Positions 8,501 to 15,787 are shown, counted from the first letter of the stretch. The stretch: 17,316 bases of DNA from an uncultured Planctomycetaceae bacterium (GCA_903927685.1 CAIYOB010000524.1:1-17316); one strand, 5' to 3'. The notes: generated from the sequence alone by a model not told the origin. Numbers and translations: made by a program.

Positions 8501-11500
8501 CGTGGCGGTGGCCGCCTCGTCCGCCAACAACACATTCCGGGCCGGCGTCCCCGCCTGGAGGTTACCGATGACCAGCTGGAAAGTCTCGTCCGGTTCCAGC
8601 AACGTATCGCCACGGACAGTGACGGCGATCGTCTGAGCCAAGGTCGCGCCGGGCGCGAATGTAAGTGTCCCAGCCGCGGATTCGTAGTCGCCATCTCCGT
8701 CCTCGTCTTCGGCCGTTCCGTCCGCCGTGGCGTAGTCGACCGACACCGGGACATCGACGGGAGCGGACAGGGTGACCGTGAAGGTCAGCAGCCTGGTGCC
8801 GGCGTCCCCCTCGTCCGCCGATTGCGGGCCGCTCAGCGTGACGATCGCCGCGTCATCGCTGGCGATCGTCACCGTGGCCGTCCGATGGATGACACTAAGC
8901 GTCACCGCCGGATGCTCACTGCCCGTTAGCGTCACGCTCACCGTCTCGGACAGTTCGACCAGATTGTCATCGAAGACATCCAGCGGGATCGCGATCGAAG
9001 TCTGTCCCGCGGGGATCGTCGCGGTGCCGCTCAGGGCGGCATAGTCCAGGCTCGCGGCCGCCGTGCCCAGGACCGAATAGGTCACAGCGACTCCGCCGCT
9101 GGGCGCCAGCTTCCCTCCGTCCAACGTCACGGTGAACTGACCGTCGACGAGCCCCGCTTCGCTGCCATCGGCAACCGTGGCGGAAATCGAGACCGTCGTG
9201 GCGTCGTCGTCCGCGATCGTCACCTCCGCCTCCTTGGCGGCCGGCGTGAGGCTGACCGCCGGATGACTGACACCCGTCAGCGTGACCCGCAAGGTCTCCG
9301 TTGTTTCGACCACGCTGTCGTCCAGGACGGCGACGGCGATGGTGGCGGATGAGGACCCGCCGGGGATAGTGACCGAACCGGCCAACGCCACGTAGTCCGT
9401 TCCCGCGGTCGCACTCCCGTTGCTGCTGTAGCTCACCGCGATTCCGCCCGCCGGTGCGAGTTTTCCATCGGCCAGGGCGATGGTTAGCAGGCCGGCGTTG
9501 GCGCCCGGTTCGCCGCCACTGGCGTCCGTGGCGATAATCGACACCCCCGTCGCGTCATTGTCCGCAACGTTGATCGTCGCCGTGTTGTCGGTGGCTGGGA
9601 CCGTCACCCCGGGGTGATTCGTCGAGGTCAGGGTGATGCTGACGCTTTCGGTGATCTCGACAATCGGATCGTCCACCACGTCGACAGTAATCGTCGCCGA
9701 GGACTGTCCGGCCGGGATGATCACCGTGCCGGCCAAGGCCGCATAGTCGGTCCCGGGCGTGGCCGTGCCGTTGACCGTGTAAGCAACCTGGATTCCGCCC
9801 GCAGACGCCGTCTTCCCATTGTTCAACGACACCAGGAACTGGCCGTCGTCGGCCCCCAGTTCACCGGCCGCGGGATCGGCTGCGACCACAGAGACTGAGG
9901 TGGCATCGTCGTCATTCACGGTCACCGTGGCGACCGCGTTGGCAGGATCGATGCTCACGGCCGCGTGATTGGCCGCAGTGAGTGTCAGGACGACCGTTTC
10001 CGCGTTTTCGATCACCTGGTCATCCAGGGCGCTGACGGAGATAGTGACCGAAGCCTGGCCCGCGGGAATCACCACGGTTCCCGGCAACGCCGGGTAGTCC
10101 GTACCTGGTGTCGCGGTGCCCGAGACCCCGTAGGTCACCGTGAGCCCGCCGGCCGGGGCGAGCTTGTTACCGTTCAGGGCGAGCAGGAAACTGCCGCCGT
10201 CCCCGCCGACTTCGCCCGCTGTCGCGTCGCCGACCGTGACGGTCAGCGTCGTGGCGTCGTCATCGGCAATGGACACCGTGGCCGTGCGGTTGGTGGCATG
10301 CACCGCGGCGCCGGGGTGATTCGTGCCGCTCAACGTAACCACGACGGTTTGCTGGGACTCGATCACCTGGTCGTCCAACGCGTCGACCGCGATCGCAGCC
10401 GACGAGGCTCCGGCAGGAATCGTCACCGTGCCGGACAGGGAGGAGTAATCCGCCCCTGCAGTCGCTGTTCCGTTGACCGTATAGGCGACCGCAATGCCGC
10501 CGGGCGGGGCGAGCTTGCTGCCCGCTAAAGTCACCGTCAGCAGGCCGTCGTTGCCGCCGGGCTCACTGGCGGCACCGTCCGTCGCGGCAATCGAGATGGT
10601 GGTCGCGTCGTCGTCCGCAATCGTGACGGTGGCCAAATTGTTCGCGGCGATGGCGGCCGCGGCATGGTTGGTGCCGGTCAGGGTGACGACCAGGGACTCG
10701 CTGCCCTCAATGATCTGGTCATCCAGCACGTCGACGACAATCACCGCCGACGAACTGCCGGCGGCAATCGTGACGGAGGCCGGCAGCGTCGTGTAGTCGC
10801 TGCCTCCCGTGGCTGTGCCGCTGACTGTATAGCTGACGATAATCCCGCCCGCTGCGGCGAGTTTGCCACCGTCCAGTGTCACCGTGAACTGGGCGTCGTC
10901 GCTGCCCGGTTCCGCGCCGCTGGCATCGGCGGCGGCCACCGAAACGGTCGTACCGTCGTCGTCCCCGATGGTAATCGTCGCCGCTTTGTCCGTCGCGTGC
11001 ACCACGGCGGAGAGGTGATTAGTTCCCGTCAAAGTCAGCACGACGGTCTCCGCTCCCTCAACCAACGAATCATTCAGGATGCTGAGGAAGACCGTGGCCG
11101 ACGACGCGCCGGCGGAGATGGTCACGGATCCTGAGAGGGACGAGTAATCAGCGCCTGCCGACGCGGTGCCGCTGACGGCATAGTTGACGGTGATGCCGCC
11201 GGTGGGAGCCCGTTTGCCGCCATCCAAGCGGACCGTGAATTGGCCGTCGTCCGTGCCCGGTTCGCTGCCGGTGGCGTCCGTCGGGGTGACGGAGACCGTG
11301 GTGGCGTCGTCGTCGGCCAGCGTCACCGTCGCCGTATTGCCGGTCGTCGAGACGGACACGGCGGCGTGGCTGACGCCGTTCAGTGTCAGGACCAGGTTCT
11401 CCGTTGGTTCAATCGTGTCGTCGTCCAGTACATCGACGGCGATCGTCGCCGTCGACGCGCCGGCCGGAATGGTCACCGACCCGCTGAGGGAGGCGTAGTC

Positions 11501-13663
11501 CGCCCCGGCGGAGGCGGTGCCGCTGACGGAATAGGTGACGGCGATCCCACCGGCTGGCGCCGCCTTGCCGCCGTCCAAGGTCACGGTGAACTGGGCGTCG
11601 TTGGACCCTGGTTCGCCGCCCGCCGCATCGGCCGCGGCCAGCGATACCGTCGTCGCGTCGTTATCGGTCAGCGTGGCTGTCGCCTGGCTGGTGGCGGCCG
11701 ACACGCTGACCGCACCGTTGCCGGTGCCGGTCAGCGTCAGGACGATTGTCTCGGGTATCTCCACCAGATTATCGTCCGTCACTGCGATCGCGATCGTGGC
11801 CGCCGACGCGCCGGCCGGGATGGTCACGGAACCTGGCAGCGGCGCATAGTCCGCCCCGGCGGTGGCCGTGCCCGCAATCGCATAGTCGACCACGACGCCG
11901 CCGACGGGCGCGACTTTGCTGCCCGCCAGAGTCACGGTAAAGACCACTCCGTTCGAGCCGGTTTCGCTGCCGCTGGCATCGGTCGCGGCAATCGAGACGG
12001 TGGTTGCGTCGTCGTCGTTCACGGTGACCGTCGCCGTCGCGTTCGCCGCCGACGTCGTCACGCCCGCGTGGTTCGTGCCGGTCAGGGCCAGCACGACGGT
12101 CTCGGCCTGCTCGACGATATGGTCGTTCAGGACGTCGACGGCCAGCGTAGCGGAAGAACTGCCGGCGGGAATGCTCACCGAGGCCGCCAGCGCCGCGTAA
12201 TCCGCGTTGGGCGTCGCGCTGCCGGTCACGGAGTAACTGACCACAATGCCCCCCGGCGGCGCAAGCTTGCCGCCGTCCAGACTAACCGTAAACTGTCCGT
12301 CGTTCGTGCCCGGCTCGCTGCCCGCATCGTCGCTGGCCGTGACCGAGACGGTCGTCGCGTCGTCGTCGTTGACGGTCACGGTCGCGGCGTTCTGGGTCGG
12401 GTGAACGGTGGCGCCGGCGTGGTTCGTGCTGGTCAGCGTCACCACCACCGACTCGGCCAGTTCGATCACCTGGTCGTTCAAGGCATCGACCACGACGGCC
12501 GCTGACGACGCTCCCGCCGGGATCAGGACCGTGCCGCCCAGGCTCACATAGTCGCTGCCGGCGGAGGCGGTTCCGCTCACGCTGTAGTTGACCGTAATCC
12601 CGCCCGGCGGGGCCAGTTTGCCGCCGTCCAGTCGCACGGTGAACTGTCCGTCGTCGCTGCCCGGCTCGGCGGCGGTCGGGTCCGCGGCCAGGATCGAGAC
12701 CGTGGTCGCATCGTCGTCCGTATTCGTGACGGAGACATCGGCCGCATCCCGGCCGCTGTAAGCCGCGTCCGAACTGACCGCCGGGGCCGTGCTAATCGTC
12801 AGGCCCACGGGACCGTCAAGCACATCGTCATTGACGCCGGTCACGGTGACCTGTTGGGCCAGATTCCAGTTCGCCGGCGTGAACGTCAGGCTGTTGGGGG
12901 TGACCGTGCCCTCGGTGGTGTCGCTGGACGACAGCCCGATCGTGACGTTGGCCGTGGGCGCCTGGCCGAGAACGACGGAGAACGTGGCCGCCCCGCCGCT
13001 TTCCGTCGTGGTCAGGCCGGAGGTCGGGGTGACCTGAATCCCGGCGGCGAGAATCGTCACGGTTCCGCCGCTGAATGCGATCCGGTCCAACTGCAGGGCC
13101 GAAACGGTATCAAAGAACGTGATGATTCGGTCGGGCCGATCCGCCAGATCGGCGGTGACATTCAGCGTGCCGGGATTGCTGGCGTGGCAGGGGATACTGA
13201 ACAGCAGCAGTTCCGCGTTCCGAGGAGACGGCCGCAACTGGTCCGTATCCTGGCCGCCCACTTCATCGATCAGCCCGCTGACGGACAGGTCGCCGGAGAT
13301 CGTTCCCGCCGCATTGTAGGCCGAACCGTGCGTGATGGGCCCGACCGCGGACACCAGGCTTGCGTTGTAGTTGACGTCGAAGAACGCCTGAAAGGTGCCC
13401 TGCGGAACGCTGCGGACGTCCTGGATATACAGGCGGAGCAGGAAGTCCTGGCCGGCCTGCAAGCTGGTCACCGGCGTCCCGCCGGAGTCGGCAAACTCGA
13501 ATCGCGCCAGCAGATCGGCGGCCAGCAGTTGACGGGCTTCCAATGGCTCGAAGACCAACTTGCGGCGACTGGCCGCGCAGACCCGGTCGCGCCGCCGCCG
13601 GCGCGGGGAGTCGAGTCCTGGATCACGGGCGGAGGAGCGGTTGCCAGACGGAATTGCGAACAC
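2540..13663 (-). CDS. Giant LEPR-XLL surface protein with 27 tandem Calx-beta-type modules and an SdrD_B-like domain
   Basis: A secreted or surface-associated structural or adhesive protein is likely; no enzyme domain is visible. Residue numbers use the GTG at 13663 (3,707 aa). Residues 1-36 form a basic leader. At 38-50 is the LEPR-XLL signature (FEPLEARQLLAAD). Residues about 52-205 form a cohesin-like domain (FLLRLYIQDVR, TFQAFFDVNYNASLV) common in planctomycete surface proteins. Residues about 207-318 hold a divergent Calx-beta-like unit. Residues 318-3362 hold 26 further units of about 117 residues, most ending in a DDD-rich linker. An SdrD_B/Cna-B-like domain (SISGFVWIDANNDRQQQQ to YSFGERTL) fills about 3364-3475. 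The tail is Ser/Ala/Pro-rich and ends in SALEDLVDQVFATDAWL. Calx-beta folds often bind calcium in acidic loops. No LPXTG, PEP-CTERM, dockerin or C-terminal membrane helix is seen. I chose GTG 13663 because GGAAGG precedes it by ten bases and it places LEPR at the same depth as in the two neighbours. The open frame extends to another GTG at 13789. It stops at TAG 2540-2542. Confidence 0.9.
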   Translation of the reverse strand: MFAIPSGNRSSARDPGLDSPRRRRRDRVCAASRRKLVFEPLEARQLLAADLLARFEFADSGGTPVTSLQAGQDFLLRLYIQDVRSVPQGTFQAFFDVNYNASLVSAVGPITHGSAYNAAGTISGDLSVSGLIDEVGGQDTDQLRPSPRNAELLLFSIPCHASNPGTLNVTADLADRPDRIITFFDTVSALQLDRIAFSGGTVTILAAGIQVTPTSGLTTTESGGAATFSVVLGQAPTANVTIGLSSSDTTEGTVTPNSLTFTPANWNLAQQVTVTGVNDDVLDGPVGLTISTAPAVSSDAAYSGRDAADVSVTNTDDDATTVSILAADPTAAEPGSDDGQFTVRLDGGKLAPPGGITVNYSVSGTASAGSDYVSLGGTVLIPAGASSAAVVVDALNDQVIELAESVVVTLTSTNHAGATVHPTQNAATVTVNDDDATTVSVTASDDAGSEPGTNDGQFTVSLDGGKLAPPGGIVVSYSVTGSATPNADYAALAASVSIPAGSSSATLAVDVLNDHIVEQAETVVLALTGTNHAGVTTSAANATATVTVNDDDATTVSIAATDASGSETGSNGVVFTVTLAGSKVAPVGGVVVDYAIAGTATAGADYAPLPGSVTIPAGASAATIAIAVTDDNLVEIPETIVLTLTGTGNGAVSVSAATSQATATLTDNDATTVSLAAADAAGGEPGSNDAQFTVTLDGGKAAPAGGIAVTYSVSGTASAGADYASLSGSVTIPAGASTATIAVDVLDDDTIEPTENLVLTLNGVSHAAVSVSTTGNTATVTLADDDATTVSVTPTDATGSEPGTDDGQFTVRLDGGKRAPTGGITVNYAVSGTASAGADYSSLSGSVTISAGASSATVFLSILNDSLVEGAETVVLTLTGTNHLSAVVHATDKAATITIGDDDGTTVSVAAADASGAEPGSDDAQFTVTLDGGKLAAAGGIIVSYTVSGTATGGSDYTTLPASVTIAAGSSSAVIVVDVLDDQIIEGSESLVVTLTGTNHAAAAIAANNLATVTIADDDATTISIAATDGAASEPGGNDGLLTVTLAGSKLAPPGGIAVAYTVNGTATAGADYSSLSGTVTIPAGASSAAIAVDALDDQVIESQQTVVVTLSGTNHPGAAVHATNRTATVSIADDDATTLTVTVGDATAGEVGGDGGSFLLALNGNKLAPAGGLTVTYGVSGTATPGTDYPALPGTVVIPAGQASVTISVSALDDQVIENAETVVLTLTAANHAAVSIDPANAVATVTVNDDDATSVSVVAADPAAGELGADDGQFLVSLNNGKTASAGGIQVAYTVNGTATPGTDYAALAGTVIIPAGQSSATITVDVVDDPIVEITESVSITLTSTNHPGVTVPATDNTATINVADNDATGVSIIATDASGGEPGANAGLLTIALADGKLAPAGGIAVSYSSNGSATAGTDYVALAGSVTIPGGSSSATIAVAVLDDSVVETTETLRVTLTGVSHPAVSLTPAAKEAEVTIADDDATTVSISATVADGSEAGLVDGQFTVTLDGGKLAPSGGVAVTYSVLGTAAASLDYAALSGTATIPAGQTSIAIPLDVFDDNLVELSETVSVTLTGSEHPAVTLSVIHRTATVTIASDDAAIVTLSGPQSADEGDAGTRLLTFTVTLSAPVDVPVSVDYATADGTAEDEDGDGDYESAAGTLTFAPGATLAQTIAVTVRGDTLLEPDETFQLVIGNLQAGTPARNVLLADEAATATIIDDDAARLTIVASRDAAEDTTDGLFTVTTDKLLSQPIQVLLSIKGTATAGADYVVLDSMFTFPAHAASATIPLAVLPDNTIEGSETVVVRITGTSDPQARPGAPDSATLFIADDEATTVSVAAVAAATGEAGANEGRFRVVLAGGKLAPAQGITVTYSATGSALAGADYTALSGTVTIPAGQSSADIPIQVLDDQVVELSESISLTLLATDNPGVTIDTASSSAAVTIADDDQGTVSLVAISNGAEAATPVSGKFRVTQTRVSSTDTVLSFAVSGTATPGAAGDYVALSGAVTIVAGTTTADIDVAVLNDDLVEATETITVTLDSLTSAAPGIALDGADAAATISLADDDTAVVSLAKISDGAEGPTPAAGRFRVTQSRASSTDTVLSYSVGGTAAPGSGNDYTALGGTIMIAAGTLTADIDVAVLNDALVEGPETVTVTLASVTSGDPQVSLAASGLSATVVIADEDTATVSIAAANDGIEHPSPTSGKFRVTLSRASSTETVLSYTLGGTATPAAAGDYAPLSGSVTIAAGTTTAEIVVVVLNDPLVEGSETVSVTLSAVSSGNPGIAIDEFADAATLSISDDDSASVSIARLIDGAEAAAMHGKFRVTLSLASATDTVVSYSVSGTATPGAGADYVPLSGIVTIAAGTMSADIDVAVLDDDIVENTETVVATLTALTSAAPEISLNTASRSASLDILDDDTASVSIARAADGAEGDPPVPGRFRVTMTKPSDSATVVSYLVAGTAAPGADNDYLPLAGTVTIAGGATTADIIVVVQNDLLVELAETVIVTLSAVTGGDSDITIAPAAKTATVSILDEPARVSITASDPVGSEPGADQGLFTVALSGGRQAPPGGIQVSYTVSGSAASGLDYTALSGMATIPAGLSSVAVPVVVLNDNIVELPETVTVTLTGTDHSNVTADSAASQASVTINDDDATTVALTASDPSGSEPADGGLFTVTLNGDKVAPAGGIVVAYIVSGTATAGLDYTALPGTVTIPAGQAAATIRVDILPDNVVEVAETVSVTLTGTSEAGVTVEPAAATALVTLNDGSGVTTVSVVATDATGSEPGTNDGLFTVSLSGGRLAPEGGITVSYSVSGTATPAADYTAHTGTVSIPGGQSSALIPVDVLDDSLLELSETVIVTLTGTNHPGVAVAPTDNSATVTIADDDLSTVSITATDASGSEPGADEGLLTVTLAGGKVAPAGGLTVSYSVSGSATGGIDYAVLSGTVTISAGGSSATLSIDVLDDAFVELPETVVVTLINTDHAGVTVGTSNNAATVSIQDDDPTTVSITASDAGASEPGSDDGAFTVTLDGGKLAPTGGITVTYTIAGTATAGADYTSLTGTVTIPAGQSSAVVPVDVLDDNFVEVPETVAVTLTGTNHAAATLHATNKSATVTIASADDNTTVSVAAGDATGREPGTDEAQFTVALAGGKLAPTGGLVVNFTTAGTASAGSDFTALSGSVTIPAGAASATIALDVLDDNVVESTETVVVTLTGTSHAGATIATAGTAATANIEDDDATTVSITASDATGGEPADDGQFTVTLVNSKVAPPGGIVVSYTAAGTATSGSDYTALSGSVTIPAGASSAVLPVDVIADAIADEAAETVVVTLTSANHPSVTVSTSSPTATVTIAADDLKNASISGFVWIDANNDRQQQQATGGNPLEPGIPGVIVRLTGTARDGTALDLVAMTDDDGGFKFKDLPAGTYEVHEEQPTAWIDGQEMLASSTVNDTYSNIALTPGQQAVNYSFGERTLQPQFISKRHFLASTPVTEVYLRQVNALAEQRAGDADGAQAIRDASIPSEVSPPANASSRLTSDAALDEPSDAAADESSLAAGESSPSAPSAPEPVVGGEGEVASAPVRAAASNIAPSPSAPASSVPLFRPAVRSAPHSMSAIAGLPVSPTETRLESAPRPAEVVIGRSSDGTRPEATPPAVTLQQDSDRPGTPRRRPADEKSALEDLVDQVFATDAWLNSSSAWNE
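3580..13045 (-). repeat. Tandem array of 27 Calx-beta-type modules (about 350 bp period) inside the giant gene
   Basis: Module boundaries, read from the recurring DDD-(A/T)TTVS junctions on the minus strand, fall near 12712, 12360, 12009, 11658, 11307, 10954, 10609, 10258, 9909, 9555, 9204, 8855, 8490, 8155, 7805, 7452, 7097, 6743, 6392, 6037, 5688, 5335, 4987, 4636, 4279, 3930 and 3580. Most modules have the type-A pattern SEPGxxDGQFTVxLxGGKLAPxGGI, then SGTATAGxDYxxLSGxVTIPAGxSSA, then VxVLDDxxVExxETVxVTLTGTNH. Five central modules are a distinct type B. Two (8490-8855 and 8155-8490) are divergent. The first unit (12712-13045) is also divergent, with a TTTESGGAATFSV opening. This is a protein-module repeat with strong nucleotide similarity between copies. 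Confidence 0.9.
6037..7805 (-). repeat. Block of five type-B Calx-beta modules
   Basis: Five consecutive units share a different opening from the rest: (A)DGAExxxPxxGKFRVTxSRASSTDTVLSYxVSGTATPG, with an AGTTTADIDVAVLND core and no GGKLAP segment. Unit edges are near 7805, 7452, 7097, 6743, 6392 and 6037, with a period of about 353 bp. They are flanked by type-A units on both sides, which suggests one ancestral type-B unit amplified in place. Confidence 0.85.
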
Positions 13664-13673
13664 GGTTGATCTG

Positions 13674-13679
13674 CCTTCC
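13674..13679 (-). promoter_or_regulatory. Ribosome binding site supporting the GTG start at 13663
   Basis: GGAAGG on the minus strand lies ten bases before GTG 13663. The alternative upstream GTG at 13789 has no comparable site at normal spacing, and the 42 residues between the two starts show no domain. Confidence 0.5.
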
Positions 13680-13800
13680 GAAAAAGTGGGGAGCCCGCAG
13701 GAAACCGAAACCCGGCGCCGGCCGCGCCAATGGCTGGACGTGAACCTGCCTCGGGCGCGCAGCACAGACCGGCAAAGGCGTCTCGACACCTCACAGATTC

Positions 13801-13828
13801 ATACTACGCAGACAGGAAAATGCCGCAA
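13801..13828 (-). promoter_or_regulatory. Weak candidate promoter for the giant gene
   Basis: On the minus strand TTGCGG and TAGTAT are separated by 16 bases, giving a poor but correctly spaced sigma-70-like pair. It lies downstream of the preceding gene's terminator, where an independent promoter is expected. If used, it would place the transcript start almost on GTG 13789, which favours the later start at 13663. Planctomycete promoters are poorly conserved, so this is a suggestion only. Confidence 0.2.
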
Positions 13829-13901
13829 GCATTTGGGACGTTCCGGCTGGGTTGCGGATCCGGACCCTAGCGATCGCAACGATCGTAACGGCTGAGCGCA
13901 A

Positions 13902-13940
13902 GAAAAAGGGGGCCGCAGTGCGCACCGCACTGCGGCCCCC
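13902..13940 (-). terminator. Strong intrinsic terminator after the 526-aa LEPR-XLL gene
   Basis: A perfect 15-bp inverted repeat (13908-13922 and 13926-13940; arms GGGGGCCGCAGTGCG and its complement) encloses a CAC loop. On the minus strand it is followed directly by TTTTTC. It lies 25 bases after the stop codon at 13966. It should end transcription of that gene before the giant gene, so the two are probably not one operon. Confidence 0.85.
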
Positions 13941-13965
13941 GGAGCATCTTGCCTGCATGGGAGGA

Positions 13966-15546
13966 TCAGACGAAGATCTCGAAACCGAGCGCTCCCAGCG
14001 CGAGGGCGCTGAGGTTAGTCGTATCCACGCCGAACTCGCCGTCGATATCGATCGAGCCGAGCAGGGCGCTGGGCCATTCCGTGGCGGGATCGACGTTGGT
14101 CACGATGAAACGGTCGGCTCCAAAGCCCAAACGCACATACACAACCACGGAGATGGTGGAATCGTCAATCAGCACCGTATCGTTGCCGCCCAGCGTGACG
14201 AGACTTAACCCGGCCATCAACGAACGGTTGGTGAGATTGACTTCGTTGTTTCCGGCGAACAGTTCCAACTGCAGCGTACCGCCCAGCGTGGTTCCGCTGA
14301 CGTTCACCAGGTCGCGGCCGTTATCGCCCAGGAGGACCAGCGCTGCGTTGGGGAAACCGGAAATATCCGGGCCGTAGGGGCCGGTGCCGATATGGCTGCC
14401 GGTAATCTGCGTCGCGCTGCCCCACACGTCGTTATTCCCGGAGACATCGTTGTCAATCATCAGGCCCCACGGGGCCGAGGATTGGGTCATGGTGAACTGG
14501 TCGAATCCCGCGTCGTTCAACACCATCAGCGGCGAGCCGATGACGGGCGAGAACGGGGGCGCGACCAAGTGGCTGCCAAGCGTGCTGTTGGTCACCGTCA
14601 CCGACGTGTCGCCGCTGCCGTTGGAGACCAGGACGTCGCCCAGCACGTTGGAGCCGTTAAACGTCACCAGATCCAGGGTGCCGGGCACGTTCGCGGCGTT
14701 GGAAACGAACAAGTCTCCGTAGACGGTCGTGGTCCCGAAACCGGCGACGGCTGACGCGCCGGTAAAGGTCGTACGGCTGCCGCCGCCCGCGTTGCTGATC
14801 ACAACCACCGGGACCGCGAGCGGAAACGGACCGATGCCGAATTGCGAATTGCCCAGAATATCGTTGATGTCCTTGCCTTCCGCGTTGGACAGGACCAGGG
14901 CCGGCCCTGCACCGCTGTCGCCTTGCAGCCAGCTGTTGTCGATCACCGTCCAGGTGTCCCCGCCCGAGCCGCCACCGGTGTTGTCCACCACGGTGACGCC
15001 GACGACCGTCGTGTCCTCGATGTGCAATTCGCTATAGCCGGTGGTCCCCGGACTCTTGGTCACGATCAGGTCGCCGTTGATCATGACGTCGGCAATCGTA
15101 TTCACGTTGCTGCCGTCGTCATTGAAAATCTCCAAGTTGAGGGGCACGTTCGAGTCTTGGCCGCTGGCTGCGTACAGGCTGTCGAACGTGAACGAGTCGT
15201 TACCGGCCTGCAGGTCGACGCCGATGTCGCCGGTGATGCCGTTGACCGTGACCGTGGGCATCGTCACGCCCGCCCCGTTGACCTGCAGCAGGGTCCCGTT
15301 CAGACCGTCGATCCGGTAGGTGCCCGGGCTGACCGTCTGGCTGATTCTGACTTCGTTGTTCGAGCCGTCGCCCAGGAGATACAACTCGCCCGGGGCCAAC
15401 AGCGGGGAGATTTGGACATCGACCAGTCCCGCCGCCAGAAGGCGTCGATCTTCAAGGGGCTCAAACCGCAGCCGGTTGACGGCTCGCCGGCTGGTGCTGC
15501 GTCGCAGTGCGCGTTGCTTCTTGTTTCGCTGGATGGGCCAGAACAT
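13966..15546 (-). CDS. LEPR-XLL secreted protein with beta-strand repeats and GND motifs
   Basis: The start chosen is ATG 15546, eight bases after GAGG. The frame opens further, to ATG 15633, but that start has no good ribosome site. The product is 526 residues: a strongly basic leader (RNKKQRALRRSTSRR), LEPR-XLL at about 28-39 (FEPLEDRRLLAA), then a long region rich in short beta strands, Gly, Asn and Asp. Recurrent pieces include AGNDSFTFDS, GRDLVNVSG, GNNEVNLTN, GGNDTVLIDD and GADRFIVTN, which resemble degenerate RTX/parallel-beta-helix turns that can bind calcium. It ends with a hydrophobic LSALALGALGFEIFV. No enzyme motif or cysteine-rich region is seen. It is followed by a strong terminator and is divergent from the gene at 15797. 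I infer an exported structural or surface protein. The precise family is not recognised. Confidence 0.85.
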   Translation of the reverse strand: MFWPIQRNKKQRALRRSTSRRAVNRLRFEPLEDRRLLAAGLVDVQISPLLAPGELYLLGDGSNNEVRISQTVSPGTYRIDGLNGTLLQVNGAGVTMPTVTVNGITGDIGVDLQAGNDSFTFDSLYAASGQDSNVPLNLEIFNDDGSNVNTIADVMINGDLIVTKSPGTTGYSELHIEDTTVVGVTVVDNTGGGSGGDTWTVIDNSWLQGDSGAGPALVLSNAEGKDINDILGNSQFGIGPFPLAVPVVVISNAGGGSRTTFTGASAVAGFGTTTVYGDLFVSNAANVPGTLDLVTFNGSNVLGDVLVSNGSGDTSVTVTNSTLGSHLVAPPFSPVIGSPLMVLNDAGFDQFTMTQSSAPWGLMIDNDVSGNNDVWGSATQITGSHIGTGPYGPDISGFPNAALVLLGDNGRDLVNVSGTTLGGTLQLELFAGNNEVNLTNRSLMAGLSLVTLGGNDTVLIDDSTISVVVYVRLGFGADRFIVTNVDPATEWPSALLGSIDIDGEFGVDTTNLSALALGALGFEIFV

Positions 15547-15668
15547 GGTTGGTACCTCGCTGGTAAACGTTGACGGGAGCCTCGATCCGTAAGCCGAGAA
15601 CCTGTCGCTCGCCTCCGTTCGAGCGAGGAACATCTTGGGAGTACGACAACTATTTTGACGATTTTGCG

Positions 15669-15707
15669 GGAGTTTTGCAAACTCCTAGCTGTCAACTAGG
15701 TTATAAT
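15669..15707 (+). promoter_or_regulatory. Divergent promoter region with two inverted repeats and a TATAAT box
   Basis: This AT-richer stretch lies in the 250-bp gap between divergent LEPR-XLL genes. It contains a perfect 7-bp inverted repeat GGAGTTT-TGC-AAACTCC (15669-15685), an overlapping CCTAG / CTAGG inverted repeat (15684-15700), and directly after it TATAAT (15702-15707) on the + strand. A good -35 at 16-18 bases is missing. On the minus strand TTGACA (15695-15690) is a perfect -35 match but lacks a matching -10. The arrangement suggests an activator- or repressor-controlled divergent promoter. No regulator can be named. Confidence 0.45.
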
Positions 15708-15783
15708 CCGGGCGGTTGCGAGCGTCAATGAATTTGTACGGTTTTTGTCGGACGCCCGAATGGCACAGACTGGGGCGGCTAGC

Positions 15784-15787
15784 GGAG
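15784..15787 (+). promoter_or_regulatory. Ribosome binding site for the GTG start at 15797
   Basis: GGAG lies nine bases before GTG 15797. An in-frame TGA at 15788-15790 excludes any earlier start, and no ATG occurs in frame before the LEPR motif, so GTG 15797 is the best start. Confidence 0.6.

Noticed and set aside
2540..13663. Calx-beta array as a mobile element or non-coding satellite
   Set aside because: The frame is open throughout, unit changes are in multiples of three, and conserved protein motifs are preserved. It is a coding repeat.
2540..15546. Giant gene and the 526-aa gene as one operon
   Set aside because: A perfect 15-bp hairpin followed by a T-run stands between them on the shared strand.
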